A stretch of 43,296 nucleotides of DNA from DATMNI01 sp035570275 (lineage in GTDB: Bacteria; Acidobacteriota; Terriglobia; Bryobacterales; Bryobacteraceae). The position numbers and the translations under genes are program-made. A model generated the notes under the pieces. It was given only the letters and a program-made list of their open reading frames with translations, did no database searches and was not told the DNA's origin. Where the stretch lies: NCBI GenBank assembly GCA_035570275.1, contig DATMNI010000368.1, positions 1-43,296 on the forward strand, read 5' to 3'. This document shows positions 7,951 through 16,172 of the stretch, piece after piece (within the stretch, counting starts at the first letter, position 1; each line of letters opens with the position of its first letter).

Positions 7951-8373
7951 ATGCCCTGGCTGCTTGATACCAACGTATTGTCAGAACTGCGACGGCCAAG
8001 GCCTGAACCGAAGGTAGTTGCATTTGTTGCTGACCGCCCGCTTGCGAGCCTGTACATCAGCTCCGTTACTCTCGCTGAAATTCGCTTTGGGATTGAGTTG
8101 CTAGCCGAACCGCATCGCCGGGCCGAACTGAACGACTGGCTGGCGCACAAGGTAAGGCCGATGTTTGAGAACCGGATTCTTCCGGTTAGCGAAAACATCA
8201 TGTTTAGGTGGCGGTTGTTGGTCGAAGAAGGCCGGAAAATGGGGCACACCTTCTCTCAGCCTGACCTCATCATTGCGGCAACCGCCATAGAGCATGATTT
8301 GACAATCGCCACGCGTGACCGCAGCAACTACGATAAGGCGCGGGCCTCTGTCATCAATCCTTGGGAAATGTAG
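7951..8373 (+). CDS. FitB/VapC-type PIN-domain ribonuclease toxin
   Basis: This 140-residue protein begins MPWLLDTNVLSELRRPRP, the usual opening of FitB-like PIN toxins, which cleave RNA in the cytoplasm when not held by an antitoxin. The four acidic residues expected at the metal site are present: Asp6 (LLDTN), Glu43 (TLAEIRFG), Asp105 (SQPDLIIAATA) and Asp123 (ATRDRSNY). The protein ends INPWEM, also typical for the family, so it seems full length and active. The start codon follows the antitoxin TAA directly. Confidence 0.88.
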   Translation: MPWLLDTNVLSELRRPRPEPKVVAFVADRPLASLYISSVTLAEIRFGIELLAEPHRRAELNDWLAHKVRPMFENRILPVSENIMFRWRLLVEEGRKMGHTFSQPDLIIAATAIEHDLTIATRDRSNYDKARASVINPWEM

Positions 8374-8414
8374 GCCCCCGCCTTCTCGTATTCGTCGAGC
8401 GAGGTCCTCGTTGT

Positions 8415-8452
8415 TGTGGCACCGGTCGGGCGAGCTCTCGAGCGCCGGTGGC
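8415..8452 (+). repeat. Short copy of an internal piece of the rluD-type gene
   Basis: A 22-base stretch at 8431-8452 is identical to 7018-7039 inside the pseudouridine synthase gene, and the preceding 16 bases match with a few changes (both contain GCACCGGT). In the gene it codes for LHRFAELSSAGGA; here it is non-coding, between the toxin stop and the end of the convergent receptor gene. Confidence 0.5.
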
Positions 8453-8456
8453 GAAC

Positions 8457-11400
8457 CTAAAACTCCACCCGCAGCCCCGTCCGGAACGCGCGGGCCCCGG
8501 TGGGGTCCAGCGGGTTCGATGCGCCCGATACGTTCGACGAACTGCCCACACTGCTGATCACGCCCACGGTGCCCACCTGGCTGATGTTGAGCGCCGGGTC
8601 GGAGTAGTTGGGATGGTTGAGAATGTTGACGGCCGTGATCTCAACGCGAATGATCAGCCGCTCCTTCGGCCGGAACGCCTTGAATAGTCCGGCATCCCAA
8701 ACGTGGAGCGTCGGCCCGACGATCACGCCGGGGCCGGAAGTCCCAAACTGGCCCGGCGCCGGCGGTCCGAAGGCGGCCGGATTGAACCACTCATTGACGC
8801 TGCGCTGGCTGGCCGGCAGATTGGGGTTCGAAAGGATGTTGGGCCGGATGGTGACATTGGTCGGCGTGGCGTTGGTCGTATAGGCCGTGCCGGCCGGGTC
8901 GGCGCCCGTCCACAACGGCGTGAGGAAACGGCCCGAGTGGTAGGTGTAAATCACCGATGTCTCCCAGCCGCCCAGCAGCCCATCGGCGAAGCGGCTGGCG
9001 TTGGTCAGGAACCGCTTGCCCTTGCCCACCGGCAGCTCCCAAATCACGTTGCCGGTGACCGAGTTCTTGGGTATGTCGATCCACGGCCCGCGCTCGCGCG
9101 AGCGGTCATACGCGTTCTCGGGCGATCCGCCGCGTTCCAGGTCGCCGATGTCGCGCGCCAGTGTATAAGACAACTGATAAGTCAGACCCCTGGCGCCGCG
9201 CCGCTTCACTTCGGCGGTCATCCCGTTGTACTGATGCCCGGCGCCGTTAGTCAGATAGTTAATGGTGGGATAGGCCGGAAACAGCCTGGGCTTGACGATG
9301 AAGGCAGCCGTACTGGGCAGCGGCTGATTGATGTTGTAGTTATAGTCCCCATGCCGCGTGTTAGTCCCGATGTAAGACAAACGGAACGCCGTGCTGCCCT
9401 GCTGGTGCTCGATGGTGGCGTTGTACTGCATGCTGTACGGCACTTTGATATTCGGGTTGACCGCGGTCGGCAGATTGACCGTGGCCGGTCCACCGGTGCC
9501 GCTCGATGGGAACACCAGCGGCAGAATCACGTTCGGATTGACGGCCGGGTTGGTGTACGCCGGCTGGTCGATGGCGAACGGGATACTGTTGCTCGACGCC
9601 GTCTCCGGCACGATGTCATAGAAGATTCCGAAGCCGGTCCGGAACACCATCTTGTTGCCGAAGGGTCTCCAGGCCAGGCCGATGCGGGGCGCGAAGTTAT
9701 TCTTGTCCGTCCGGATCAGCGCGGCCGGCAAGCCCGCCTGGCTGGCCGTCTCCACCCCGACATAGCTTGCGGGCAGCAGCGAACTTACTTTCGACATGCT
9801 GGCGTCGGGCACCACGATCTTTCCCGACCCCACGTCGAAAATGGAGTTATATCCATCCGTATTAGTGGCCGAAGGATGCAACTCGTAGCGCAGTCCCAGA
9901 TCCAGGGTGAGTGACGGCGAAACCTTGAACTCCTCGGTGACGAAGAAGTCATACGACCAGCGCAGTTCGCGATCCACGAAATTGGGGAACGATCGGGCGC
10001 TGGTGGTGGGAATTCCCAGCAGGAAATCGGCGTAGGGGTAGCCCGTGAACCGGTTGGAGAAGGTCACGGCGCCGAACAGGTTGGTGGGCGCCGTGCCATC
10101 GGCATACAAGGTGCGCGCCACTACGAACCCCGCCTTCACCGAGTGGCGTCCGCGGTACCAGCTCAGGTTGTCCTGAAACTGAAATACCTTGTTCTTGAAA
10201 CCGGGGCGCCGCCAGACCTGCTGCGTCAGGTTTTGCAGACCCAGACCGCTCCAGGTCACCTGCAACATTCCGGCGATATCCGGCAGGTTGGGCGCCAGGC
10301 CGGTGAGGCCAAGTTCCTGAACCACGTTCGGCCCGTTTTGGGCGCCGTTGCGCGGCTGATCGTTGTAGACCGCCCCCCAGCGGAATTCGTTCAGCAAATT
10401 GGGCCGGATGGTGCGGCTGTAGGAAACGTTGGCGCCCTGATTTTCGCGCTGGTTGTCGATGCGCCCGATGGTGGGCAGGTTGTCGTCCCAGCCGCGCGAA
10501 TACTGCTTGGCCCAGGTGAACCGCCCGAACAGAAAATCGCGATCGCTGAATCGGTGGTCAATCCGCGTAGTCCAGTAAGTGGAGGGATCGAACGGGCGGT
10601 TCAGCACCTGGCGGAAGTTCTGGCTCGAAAAAATATTCGTATTACCGTAGTTCGGCAGCGGATAGAACAGGTCCTGGATTTTCTGGGCGACCGGGTTCAG
10701 CCGGCTGGTGGGGATGATGTTGCCGGGGAACGGCGTGTTGGCGCTCGACGGATCCTTCACCGTGGTGCCCGGCAGCAAGCCCGAGAAGTCGCCGTTGCGC
10801 CAACTCGCCAGCGGTACCGTGGGGTTCACCAGATCGTGGATTCCGCTGCCTTTGCCGGTTTCGTACGAGAAGAAGAAAAACGTGCGGTTCCTGCCGTTGT
10901 AGAGGTGCGGGAAGTAAACCGGGCCGCCGATCGTAGCGCCGGGGCTGTGAGTCACGCTGGCGCTCCCGGTCTGCGCGAACGGATTGCGCGAAACCAATAT
11001 CGGCGTCTGGTAGTAATCGAAGCCGCTGCCGTGGACGTTGTTCGTTCCCGATTTCGAAATCACGGTCACCTGCCCCAGTCCACCGAACTCGGCCGTGTTG
11101 TTGGCCATGTCCACCCGCACCTCGGCCATGCTCTCCACGTAGTTCACCATCGGCGAAATCTGCGTGCCATCGCGGCCGTTGCTGATGGTGATACCGTCCA
11201 CCGAGGCGTCCGACTGGTTGTTGCGGCTGCCCGAAAATCGCCGCGTGGCCGTGCCGCTGGCCGCCTGGACGATGCCCGGATTCTGGCCCACGAAATCCCA
11301 CAGCGAGCGCTGGTTGAGCGGCAGGTCTCGAATCACCGCCGCCGACTTGGTGTCGCTGATGCGCGCCGTCTCGGTTTCGATCAGGCTGGCGTTGCCCGTG

Positions 11401-11750
11401 ACCTCGATCGTGGTTTCCACCGCGCCCACTTCCATGCGCACATCCAGCCGGCGCAGTTCCTGATTGACCAGGCGCACCTCCCGCTCCACAAATGTCTTGA
11501 AGCCCGGGGCTTCCACGCGCACCACGTACGAACCTTCCAAAAGCTGGCCAAGCGTGTAGTATCCCGTGTCATTAGATCTGGCGTTGTGCCGGTAGTTGCT
11601 GTCCACTTGCGTTGCCGTGACGGCGGCGCCGGCGATCACCGCGCCATTCGGGTCGGTCACCAGGCCCGTAATGGTGGCAAACGTGGTTTGTGCGAAACTG
11701 CTGGCTGCGAATGCCGGCAGCGCCAACGCCAAAAACAAAATGCGTCGCAT
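8457..11750 (-). CDS. TonB-dependent receptor, Oar-like, with carboxypeptidase regulatory domain
   Basis: A 1097-residue outer-membrane protein, expected to bind and import a substrate (often glycans or peptides in Acidobacteriota) with energy from TonB. A signal peptide (MRRILFLALALPAFAASSFA) precedes a carboxypeptidase-regulatory-like domain at about 22-110 (ATITGLVTDPNGAVIAGAAV, NDTGYYTLGQLLEGSYVV). A plug-like region follows (SIVDGIT-like VDGITISNGRDG, VTVISKSGTNNVHGSGFDYY) and then a long beta-barrel rich in aromatic and Asn residues, ending in the outer-membrane-type terminus GLRVEF. Ribosome-binding site AGGAGG lies just upstream of ATG. It is 53 bases downstream of the YVTN propeller gene on the same strand, so the two may be one operon. 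The substrate cannot be told. Confidence 0.88.
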   Translation of the reverse strand: MRRILFLALALPAFAASSFAQTTFATITGLVTDPNGAVIAGAAVTATQVDSNYRHNARSNDTGYYTLGQLLEGSYVVRVEAPGFKTFVEREVRLVNQELRRLDVRMEVGAVETTIEVTGNASLIETETARISDTKSAAVIRDLPLNQRSLWDFVGQNPGIVQAASGTATRRFSGSRNNQSDASVDGITISNGRDGTQISPMVNYVESMAEVRVDMANNTAEFGGLGQVTVISKSGTNNVHGSGFDYYQTPILVSRNPFAQTGSASVTHSPGATIGGPVYFPHLYNGRNRTFFFFSYETGKGSGIHDLVNPTVPLASWRNGDFSGLLPGTTVKDPSSANTPFPGNIIPTSRLNPVAQKIQDLFYPLPNYGNTNIFSSQNFRQVLNRPFDPSTYWTTRIDHRFSDRDFLFGRFTWAKQYSRGWDDNLPTIGRIDNQRENQGANVSYSRTIRPNLLNEFRWGAVYNDQPRNGAQNGPNVVQELGLTGLAPNLPDIAGMLQVTWSGLGLQNLTQQVWRRPGFKNKVFQFQDNLSWYRGRHSVKAGFVVARTLYADGTAPTNLFGAVTFSNRFTGYPYADFLLGIPTTSARSFPNFVDRELRWSYDFFVTEEFKVSPSLTLDLGLRYELHPSATNTDGYNSIFDVGSGKIVVPDASMSKVSSLLPASYVGVETASQAGLPAALIRTDKNNFAPRIGLAWRPFGNKMVFRTGFGIFYDIVPETASSNSIPFAIDQPAYTNPAVNPNVILPLVFPSSGTGGPATVNLPTAVNPNIKVPYSMQYNATIEHQQGSTAFRLSYIGTNTRHGDYNYNINQPLPSTAAFIVKPRLFPAYPTINYLTNGAGHQYNGMTAEVKRRGARGLTYQLSYTLARDIGDLERGGSPENAYDRSRERGPWIDIPKNSVTGNVIWELPVGKGKRFLTNASRFADGLLGGWETSVIYTYHSGRFLTPLWTGADPAGTAYTTNATPTNVTIRPNILSNPNLPASQRSVNEWFNPAAFGPPAPGQFGTSGPGVIVGPTLHVWDAGLFKAFRPKERLIIRVEITAVNILNHPNYSDPALNISQVGTVGVISSVGSSSNVSGASNPLDPTGARAFRTGLRVEF

Positions 11751-11803
11751 GAAATAACCTCCTGCGGAATCGTCAATCCTGTTCTTAGTCGCGAGCCGGA
11801 GGG

Positions 11804-12835
11804 TCAGGGCCAGCTCTCCAACGGAATGGCCGGGTCGGGCCCGCTGCCCTTCGGCGTCGCCAGTACGCGTTCGACTTTCCGTTGCGCCACGGAAATAAAA
11901 AAGACCTTGTCCTGATCCTGCACTCCGGCGAAGGCGCGCCGGCCGTCGCGCGTCATGGTCAGCGAAAGTGGACGGCCGCTCAGCGGAACCATGGCTGTCT
12001 GGCGGCCCGATGCCACGTCCGCGAAGCCCACGCCCGGCTCAAACCCCAGGTTGTAAACCAGCGTGGTGCCATCGGGGGTAATGGCAATGCGGGCCGGCCC
12101 TTTTCCAGTCGGTATCGTGCCGACCACTTCCTGTTTTCGGGTGTCGATGATTGAGATCCGGTTGCCGTCCGCGCACGCCACGTACAGCCGGTCGCCGGCC
12201 GGTGAGAGCGCCGCTCCCTGCGGCCGCGCTCCCGTGGGAATCACCTTGGCGTTTCCGGTTTTCAACTGGATGGCCACCACGGAATCGGAATCGGTGTCGC
12301 TCACATAGACCCACTCGCCGTCAGGCATCGGGAACACCATGTGAGGGCTCTTGCCTTTCACATCGTAGTCGCGAATCACCTGGCGCGTGGACCAGTCCAC
12401 CATGATCAGGCCGAACGGTCTCTCGGTGGTGGCAAGAATCTGCCCGGAACCCGGGACCAGGGCCATTCCATGCGGACGGTGGAAGCGGCCCAAATCAATG
12501 TCCGCGGCCTTCTTCATGGCGCGGACATCTACCACGGAGATGCTGTTGGTGCCCTGGCTGTCCTCGGTCATCCACAGAACGCCGTTGTTGCTGACGTAAA
12601 GAAACCGGCCGTCGCGGGAGAGCGCGCCTTCGTGCGGGAAGCTGCCGACTTTGACCTGGGCCAGCGGCCGGCCGTCCTCGGCGAAGAAGCCCACCGCCCC
12701 GCCGATCTTTTCGATGACGGCGAGATAGGGCGGGTCAGCGGCCAAGGCGGACCCGGATAGAGTGAGGCCGCATAGCGACAGAACGAGCGCGGACGAAGCA
12801 CACGCGCGCCTCCGCGTCTCCGAAGCTGGCGTCAT
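11804..12835 (-). CDS. Secreted YVTN-family beta-propeller protein
   Basis: About 343 residues. ATG at 12835 is preferred over the in-frame GTG at 12841 because GGAGGA lies at a proper distance before the ATG. A signal peptide ends near SGSALAADPP. The rest is a set of about 40-residue propeller blades with repeated patterns of the type DGRFLYVSN, DGEWVYVSD, GDRLYVACADGNRISIIDT, VVGTIPTGKGPARIAITPDG and DGRRAFAGVQD. Such YVTN/lactonase-like propellers are exported; roles in binding or in surface structure are proposed, none proven here. It precedes the TonB-dependent receptor by 53 bases, suggesting joint expression and a shared extracytoplasmic role. Confidence 0.85.
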   Translation of the reverse strand: MTPASETRRRACASSALVLSLCGLTLSGSALAADPPYLAVIEKIGGAVGFFAEDGRPLAQVKVGSFPHEGALSRDGRFLYVSNNGVLWMTEDSQGTNSISVVDVRAMKKAADIDLGRFHRPHGMALVPGSGQILATTERPFGLIMVDWSTRQVIRDYDVKGKSPHMVFPMPDGEWVYVSDTDSDSVVAIQLKTGNAKVIPTGARPQGAALSPAGDRLYVACADGNRISIIDTRKQEVVGTIPTGKGPARIAITPDGTTLVYNLGFEPGVGFADVASGRQTAMVPLSGRPLSLTMTRDGRRAFAGVQDQDKVFFISVAQRKVERVLATPKGSGPDPAIPLESWP

Positions 12836-13187
12836 GGCCACTCCTCCACCAAGCCCAAAGCGTTTGGAACTATCGAAATGAATGATAATCCATCAGTGAT
12901 GGCTGTGCAATCCAGGGAACTTGGCGAGGGAACTGAGGCCCGTCCCAAGCCACAGTAAACTGGAACCCATGGCCGCTGCCGAGTTCGCGGCCGCCGGGTC
13001 CAACCAAGCGCCGTCCGGCTTGCAGAAACAAGTGGACCGGATGCGCCGCGCCCCGCGTCACAATGCGATGCGGGTAACGCAGAACCGGATCGGGCGGGAC
13101 TCGACCATTCCCGCCGTGCCATATGTTGGGCGGCTCAGCCCACCGTATCGGTCTGAGGGCAAGCTAGAATTGAGGAGGGATAAACAC
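12836..13187. other. Intergenic stretch, possible promoter near 13164
   Basis: About 350 bases between the divergent YVTN gene and the small gene at 13188. TAGAAT at about 13164 could be a -10 box for the plus-strand gene. The open frame through this stretch (from 12921) shows no recognisable motif before 13188. Confidence 0.35.
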
Positions 13188-13520
13188 GTGCAGAAGACGC
13201 ATCCACCCTTCGTCATGGAACGCTATGGGCGGCTACCGGACATGGACCGCTCTTTCGATATTGCGTATTGGCAGGGTCTGGGTCCGGCCGCCATCTTTGA
13301 AGCAGCCTGGCAGATGGTCGTCGACGCACATTCAGGCCGTCCCGGCGGTTCCGATGAACTCCGACTTTGCAGAACTGTTGAGCAGTTTCAATCGCGCCCA
13401 AGTTTAAGTACTCATTGTGGGCGGACATGCCGTGATGCTTTACACGGACCCCGCTACACCAAGGATCTGGACGTCTGGATAGGGGCTACCGCGGAGAACT
13501 TGGGAAACTCGCTTCCTTGA
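13188..13520 (+). CDS. Small conserved protein, fused by frameshift to the tail of the next gene
   Basis: Starts at GTG 13188 with a strong site GAGGAGGGA (13172-13180). It reads VQKTHPPFVMERYGRLPDMD, then RSFDIAYWQGLGPAAIFEAAW, and SDELRLCRTVEQFQS. This pattern (YGxLPDMDRSFD, FWQ-like YWQ, AIFEAA, RLQRT-like RLCRT) belongs to a small conserved family that I know from acidobacterial and cyanobacterial genomes, encoded upstream of a DUF6036-type nucleotidyltransferase. Its natural end should lie soon after 13395. Because one base was lost near 13450, this frame runs on into the frame of the following gene (PRYTKDLDVWIGA) and stops at 13520. The first 65-70 codons look intact. Confidence 0.6.
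   Translation: MQKTHPPFVMERYGRLPDMDRSFDIAYWQGLGPAAIFEAAWQMVVDAHSGRPGGSDELRLCRTVEQFQSRPSLSTHCGRTCRDALHGPRYTKDLDVWIGATAENLGNSLP
13354..13520 (+). pseudogene. DUF6036-type nucleotidyltransferase, broken and truncated
   Basis: Starts at ATG 13354 inside the preceding gene, in another frame: MNSDFAELLSSFNRAQV, then TAA (13405-13407) where the family has Lys-Tyr, then VLIVGGHAVMLYTDP, then a loss of one base, then RYTKDLDVWIGATAENLGN in the next frame. The family motifs VGGHAVMLY and TKDLDVWI (with the catalytic-type D-x-D) are plain, so the identity is good, but a nonsense codon, a frameshift and the loss of everything after about 55 codons make it dead. Full members are about three times longer. 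Nucleotidyltransferases of this kind are often suspected toxin-antitoxin components. Confidence 0.7.
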
Positions 13521-13796
13521 TGACTACCTTCCGTGGCTTGAGTGAACCCGGCCTCCAGACGTGATTCAGCCACAGGATTGACTCTGACCGATGCTGTACG
13601 CCCAGGTGCAATTAGTGGGAGATACCTTGCTCCTCCAGTAAATGATGTGTATGTCCCGGACAGGGGCTTCGGTGTCATTACTTATGATCACCTTGACACC
13701 GGAGAGCGCCCGGGTTAACGTGCCCCAGACGATTAGGAGAAGCGATAGCGCCGTGCCTATACGCCACTTAAGGAACAGTGAGCAGGCCGCGCTCAT
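13454..13796 (-). pseudogene. Small membrane-anchored protein, frameshifted
   Basis: The ATG at 13796 overlaps the stop of the chagasin-like gene (ATGA), so this is the third gene of the protease operon. The first frame reads MSAACSLFLKWRIGTALSLL with one hydrophobic segment (about 9-28), then VKVIISNDTEAPVRDIHIIY. Near 13630 the sensible sequence moves to another frame: TGGARYLPLIAPGRTASVRV followed by NPVAESRLEAGF. The two halves join naturally as HIIY-TGG, so a small indel broke the gene. The C-terminal end (after about 13545) overlaps the decayed nucleotidyltransferase on the other strand, so this end was probably lost too. The anchor suggests one membrane segment with an extracytoplasmic beta-rich domain. 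The function is unknown. Confidence 0.5.
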
Positions 13797-14107
13797 TTAT
13801 CGGAAACACTCAGGTGGATTCGTACGGTTCGAATTGGCAAGTCCCGATTCCACGGCCGAACCAGCCGGGCCATGATGACATGCTCACCAGGAACCGCCGT
13901 CACCTGGATGCGGCCTCCTTGCGCACCGCCGAGCCAGCCGGCCTCTGGCGCGTCCCGGTCAGCCGCATCAGCCAACCGCCTGACCCCGGTCGGCAGATCG
14001 AACTCCCAGGCGTAGCCGGTGGCCGGGCCGGTGGAGATCGGCAAGGTTATTGGAAGGCCGGAGACGCCTTCCACCTTGTACTCCTCCGGCGCGGCCATGT
14101 CACTCAT
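13793..14107 (-). CDS. Chagasin-like (MEROPS I42) cysteine protease inhibitor
   Basis: A 104-residue protein without a signal peptide. It has the three loop motifs by which chagasin-family inhibitors fill the active-site cleft of papain-like proteases: STGPATGYAW (about 25-34, compare NPTTGY-W), a Gly-rich loop GWLGGAQGG (about 57-65) and RPW (84-86). It starts 16 bases after the stop of the papain-like protease gene, in the same direction, so they are surely one operon. The inhibitor probably restrains that protease, either to protect the producing cell or to time activation. The downstream membrane-protein gene overlaps its stop by ATGA. Motifs were seen directly; the pairing with the neighbouring protease is inference from position. 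Confidence 0.82.
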   Translation of the reverse strand: MSDMAAPEEYKVEGVSGLPITLPISTGPATGYAWEFDLPTGVRRLADAADRDAPEAGWLGGAQGGRIQVTAVPGEHVIMARLVRPWNRDLPIRTVRIHLSVSDK

Positions 14108-14123
14108 GTCTTACCCCCTGTGG

Positions 14124-16157
14124 TTAGCCGCCTTCGGCCACGCCGCCCGCCATCTTCGACCAGTCTTGCCAGTTAGCGAAGCCCGGCTGCCAGGCTGAAG
14201 TGCAGATGCTGTGGTCAGTCCCAATGGAGAACACGTCGAGCCTGTCGGCACTGCGGGAGACGGCGTAGACCGAAGTGCCCGGAGCCGCCACGCCGCCAGC
14301 CAACCGCCACCAGCCGTGCCACGCCGGGAAACCTGGCTGCCAGGCGGCGGTGTAGATACCGTGGTCCGTCCCGACGGAGAATATGTCGAGCTTGTCGGCG
14401 CTGCGGGAAACACCAAAGACCGAGGTGTCCGGAGCCACAACCCCATCCTGAATCCGCCACCATCCGCGCCAACTGCTGTCGCCAGTCTGCCAGGCGGCGG
14501 TATAAGCGCCGTGGTTAGTGCCGACACAGAACACATCCAGTTTGTCGGCGCCGCGGGAGACGGCGGTCACGGAGGTATTCGGCGCCACCGTGCCCCCTTG
14601 AATCCGCCACCATCCGCGCCAACTGGTGTCGCCCGCCTGCCAGGCGGCGGTGTAGGTGCCGTGGTCCGTTCCGACGGAGAATATGTCGAGCTTGTCGGCG
14701 CTGCGGGAAACACCGAAGACTGAAGTGTTCGGCGCCGCCACGCCTCCTTGAATCTGCCACCACCCGCGCCAGGCGGTGTCGCCCGGCTGCCACGCGGCGG
14801 TATAGACACCCATATCCGCGCCCACCGCAAAGATGTCGAGCTTATTGGCGCTGCGGGAGACCGCGGTGACCGAAGAGTTCGGCGCCACCGTCAGATCGCC
14901 CACTCGCCACCAGCCCCGCCATGTGTTATCGCCGGTCTGCCAGGCCGCGGTGTAGACGTGATGATCGGTCCCGACGCAGAACGCATCCAAATGATCGGCG
15001 CTGCGCGAGACCACATGGACAAAAGTCCCCGGCGCAGCCACGCCACCCTGCAGCCGCCACCATCCGCGCCAGGCGGTATCACCCGGCTGCCAGGCGGCGG
15101 AGTAAGTGCCGTCGTCGGTCCCGGCAGCCAGCACATCCAGTTTACCGGCGCTTCGGGAAGCACCGGTCACCATGGGCAGAGTAGCCGGCGAAATCACGCC
15201 GTGGCATCCGTAGAAAGGCTCGTTGTCGATGTTGCATTCGCCGTAGCCGATCTTGAAGAAGCCCGCGCCAGTACCATCCGCATTGGCCGGGCCGCCAAAA
15301 CCAGCTCCCCAGGAGTTGCGGCAAATCCACGCCTGCTCGATGTCGGAGAAGCCTACGACCAGAACGGCGTGGCCCCCGCGGAAATTCCCCATTTCGTGGC
15401 GATAGACGCCGCCGGCGTAGTGATCGAAATCCTCGTACACCGCGAAACCGCAAACCAGCGGTCCCACCAGCGCCAGGTAGAACTTGCGTAGATCGCCGGT
15501 CCAGCCGCTGTAGTCGGTGATGCTGTATGTCCGAAACGCACGATTAGGCTCGGCGCGATTATGCGCGATCCATTCATGATCCGGCGTGCTAAGGTCGGCG
15601 ACTGGCGGGTTGTCAAAGGCCATCATGTAAGGAAACGTACCCTCGGTGGACACGCCGCGGCTCTTGATCTGATCCAGGGCATCGTCGTTGTTCCAACCGC
15701 TGCAGGTGGGTCCATGGGAGGAGTCAAAGTGCTGGTCCGCTTCCGATAACTCGAGGTCAACGGCCCCTAACTCGATTCCCGCCATCGCGCCGACCAGGCC
15801 GGTGGTGGCAAAGGAGACACAGGAGCCGCATTGTTTCTGGTCGCGTACCGGTCCAATTACTCCCTTGGTACGCCAATCGAATGAGCTGGGCTGGCCGGGC
15901 CCCCCAGCGGGCCCCCCAGATGGGCCGCCGTCCGAAGGGGCGGGTGCGGGAACCGCGCCGGGAGCCGATTTCAAATTCGGGAACCGGCTGCGGGCAACCG
16001 CATCGCCAACTACCATAGCTCGTTGAATCTTCTGCGCACCAGAGGGCTGCCAGCCGAGCGCGTGGGGCGGCTCACCTGGAGTGAGCTCGCGAACCCGCCA
16101 CGAGTGACCCGCTTGCGAAATTGCTTTTTGAAGCTCTTCTACACTAGTTATTGCCAT
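14124..16157 (-). CDS. Papain-like (C1A) protease fused to a seven-repeat PLL-type beta-propeller
   Basis: About 677 residues from ATG 16157 (an in-frame GTG at 16172 is possible). Residues 1-60 look like a propeptide (SVEELQKAISQAGHSW); a Pro/Gly/Ser linker follows (about 66-92). The C1A domain (about 93-325) has the oxyanion Gln and catalytic Cys in RDQKQCGSCVSFA (Gln107, Cys113), catalytic His in GGHAVLVVGFSD (His263) and Asn in CRNSWGAGFGG (Asn281). The usual Trp after the catalytic Cys is Val. Residues about 332-677 hold seven copies of a 49-residue unit with SRSADKLDxFxVGTDHGxY, TAAWQxGDxxWRGWW and GGVAAPxTSV. This matches the PLL/DUF346 lectin repeat, which closes as a seven-bladed propeller and binds glycans. 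No classical signal peptide is seen. A chagasin-like inhibitor follows 16 bases downstream. Confidence 0.88.
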   Translation of the reverse strand: MAITSVEELQKAISQAGHSWRVRELTPGEPPHALGWQPSGAQKIQRAMVVGDAVARSRFPNLKSAPGAVPAPAPSDGGPSGGPAGGPGQPSSFDWRTKGVIGPVRDQKQCGSCVSFATTGLVGAMAGIELGAVDLELSEADQHFDSSHGPTCSGWNNDDALDQIKSRGVSTEGTFPYMMAFDNPPVADLSTPDHEWIAHNRAEPNRAFRTYSITDYSGWTGDLRKFYLALVGPLVCGFAVYEDFDHYAGGVYRHEMGNFRGGHAVLVVGFSDIEQAWICRNSWGAGFGGPANADGTGAGFFKIGYGECNIDNEPFYGCHGVISPATLPMVTGASRSAGKLDVLAAGTDDGTYSAAWQPGDTAWRGWWRLQGGVAAPGTFVHVVSRSADHLDAFCVGTDHHVYTAAWQTGDNTWRGWWRVGDLTVAPNSSVTAVSRSANKLDIFAVGADMGVYTAAWQPGDTAWRGWWQIQGGVAAPNTSVFGVSRSADKLDIFSVGTDHGTYTAAWQAGDTSWRGWWRIQGGTVAPNTSVTAVSRGADKLDVFCVGTNHGAYTAAWQTGDSSWRGWWRIQDGVVAPDTSVFGVSRSADKLDIFSVGTDHGIYTAAWQPGFPAWHGWWRLAGGVAAPGTSVYAVSRSADRLDVFSIGTDHSICTSAWQPGFANWQDWSKMAGGVAEGG

Positions 16158-16172
16158 CGTCTTATACCCCAC

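Noticed and set aside
10143..11915. 590-codon open frame on the plus strand
   Set aside because: It lies opposite the TonB-dependent receptor and runs past its start; the sequence has no recognisable motif.
14748..15491. Open frames opposite the protease propeller repeats
   Set aside because: Their repeats merely mirror the seven propeller repeats of the real gene on the minus strand.
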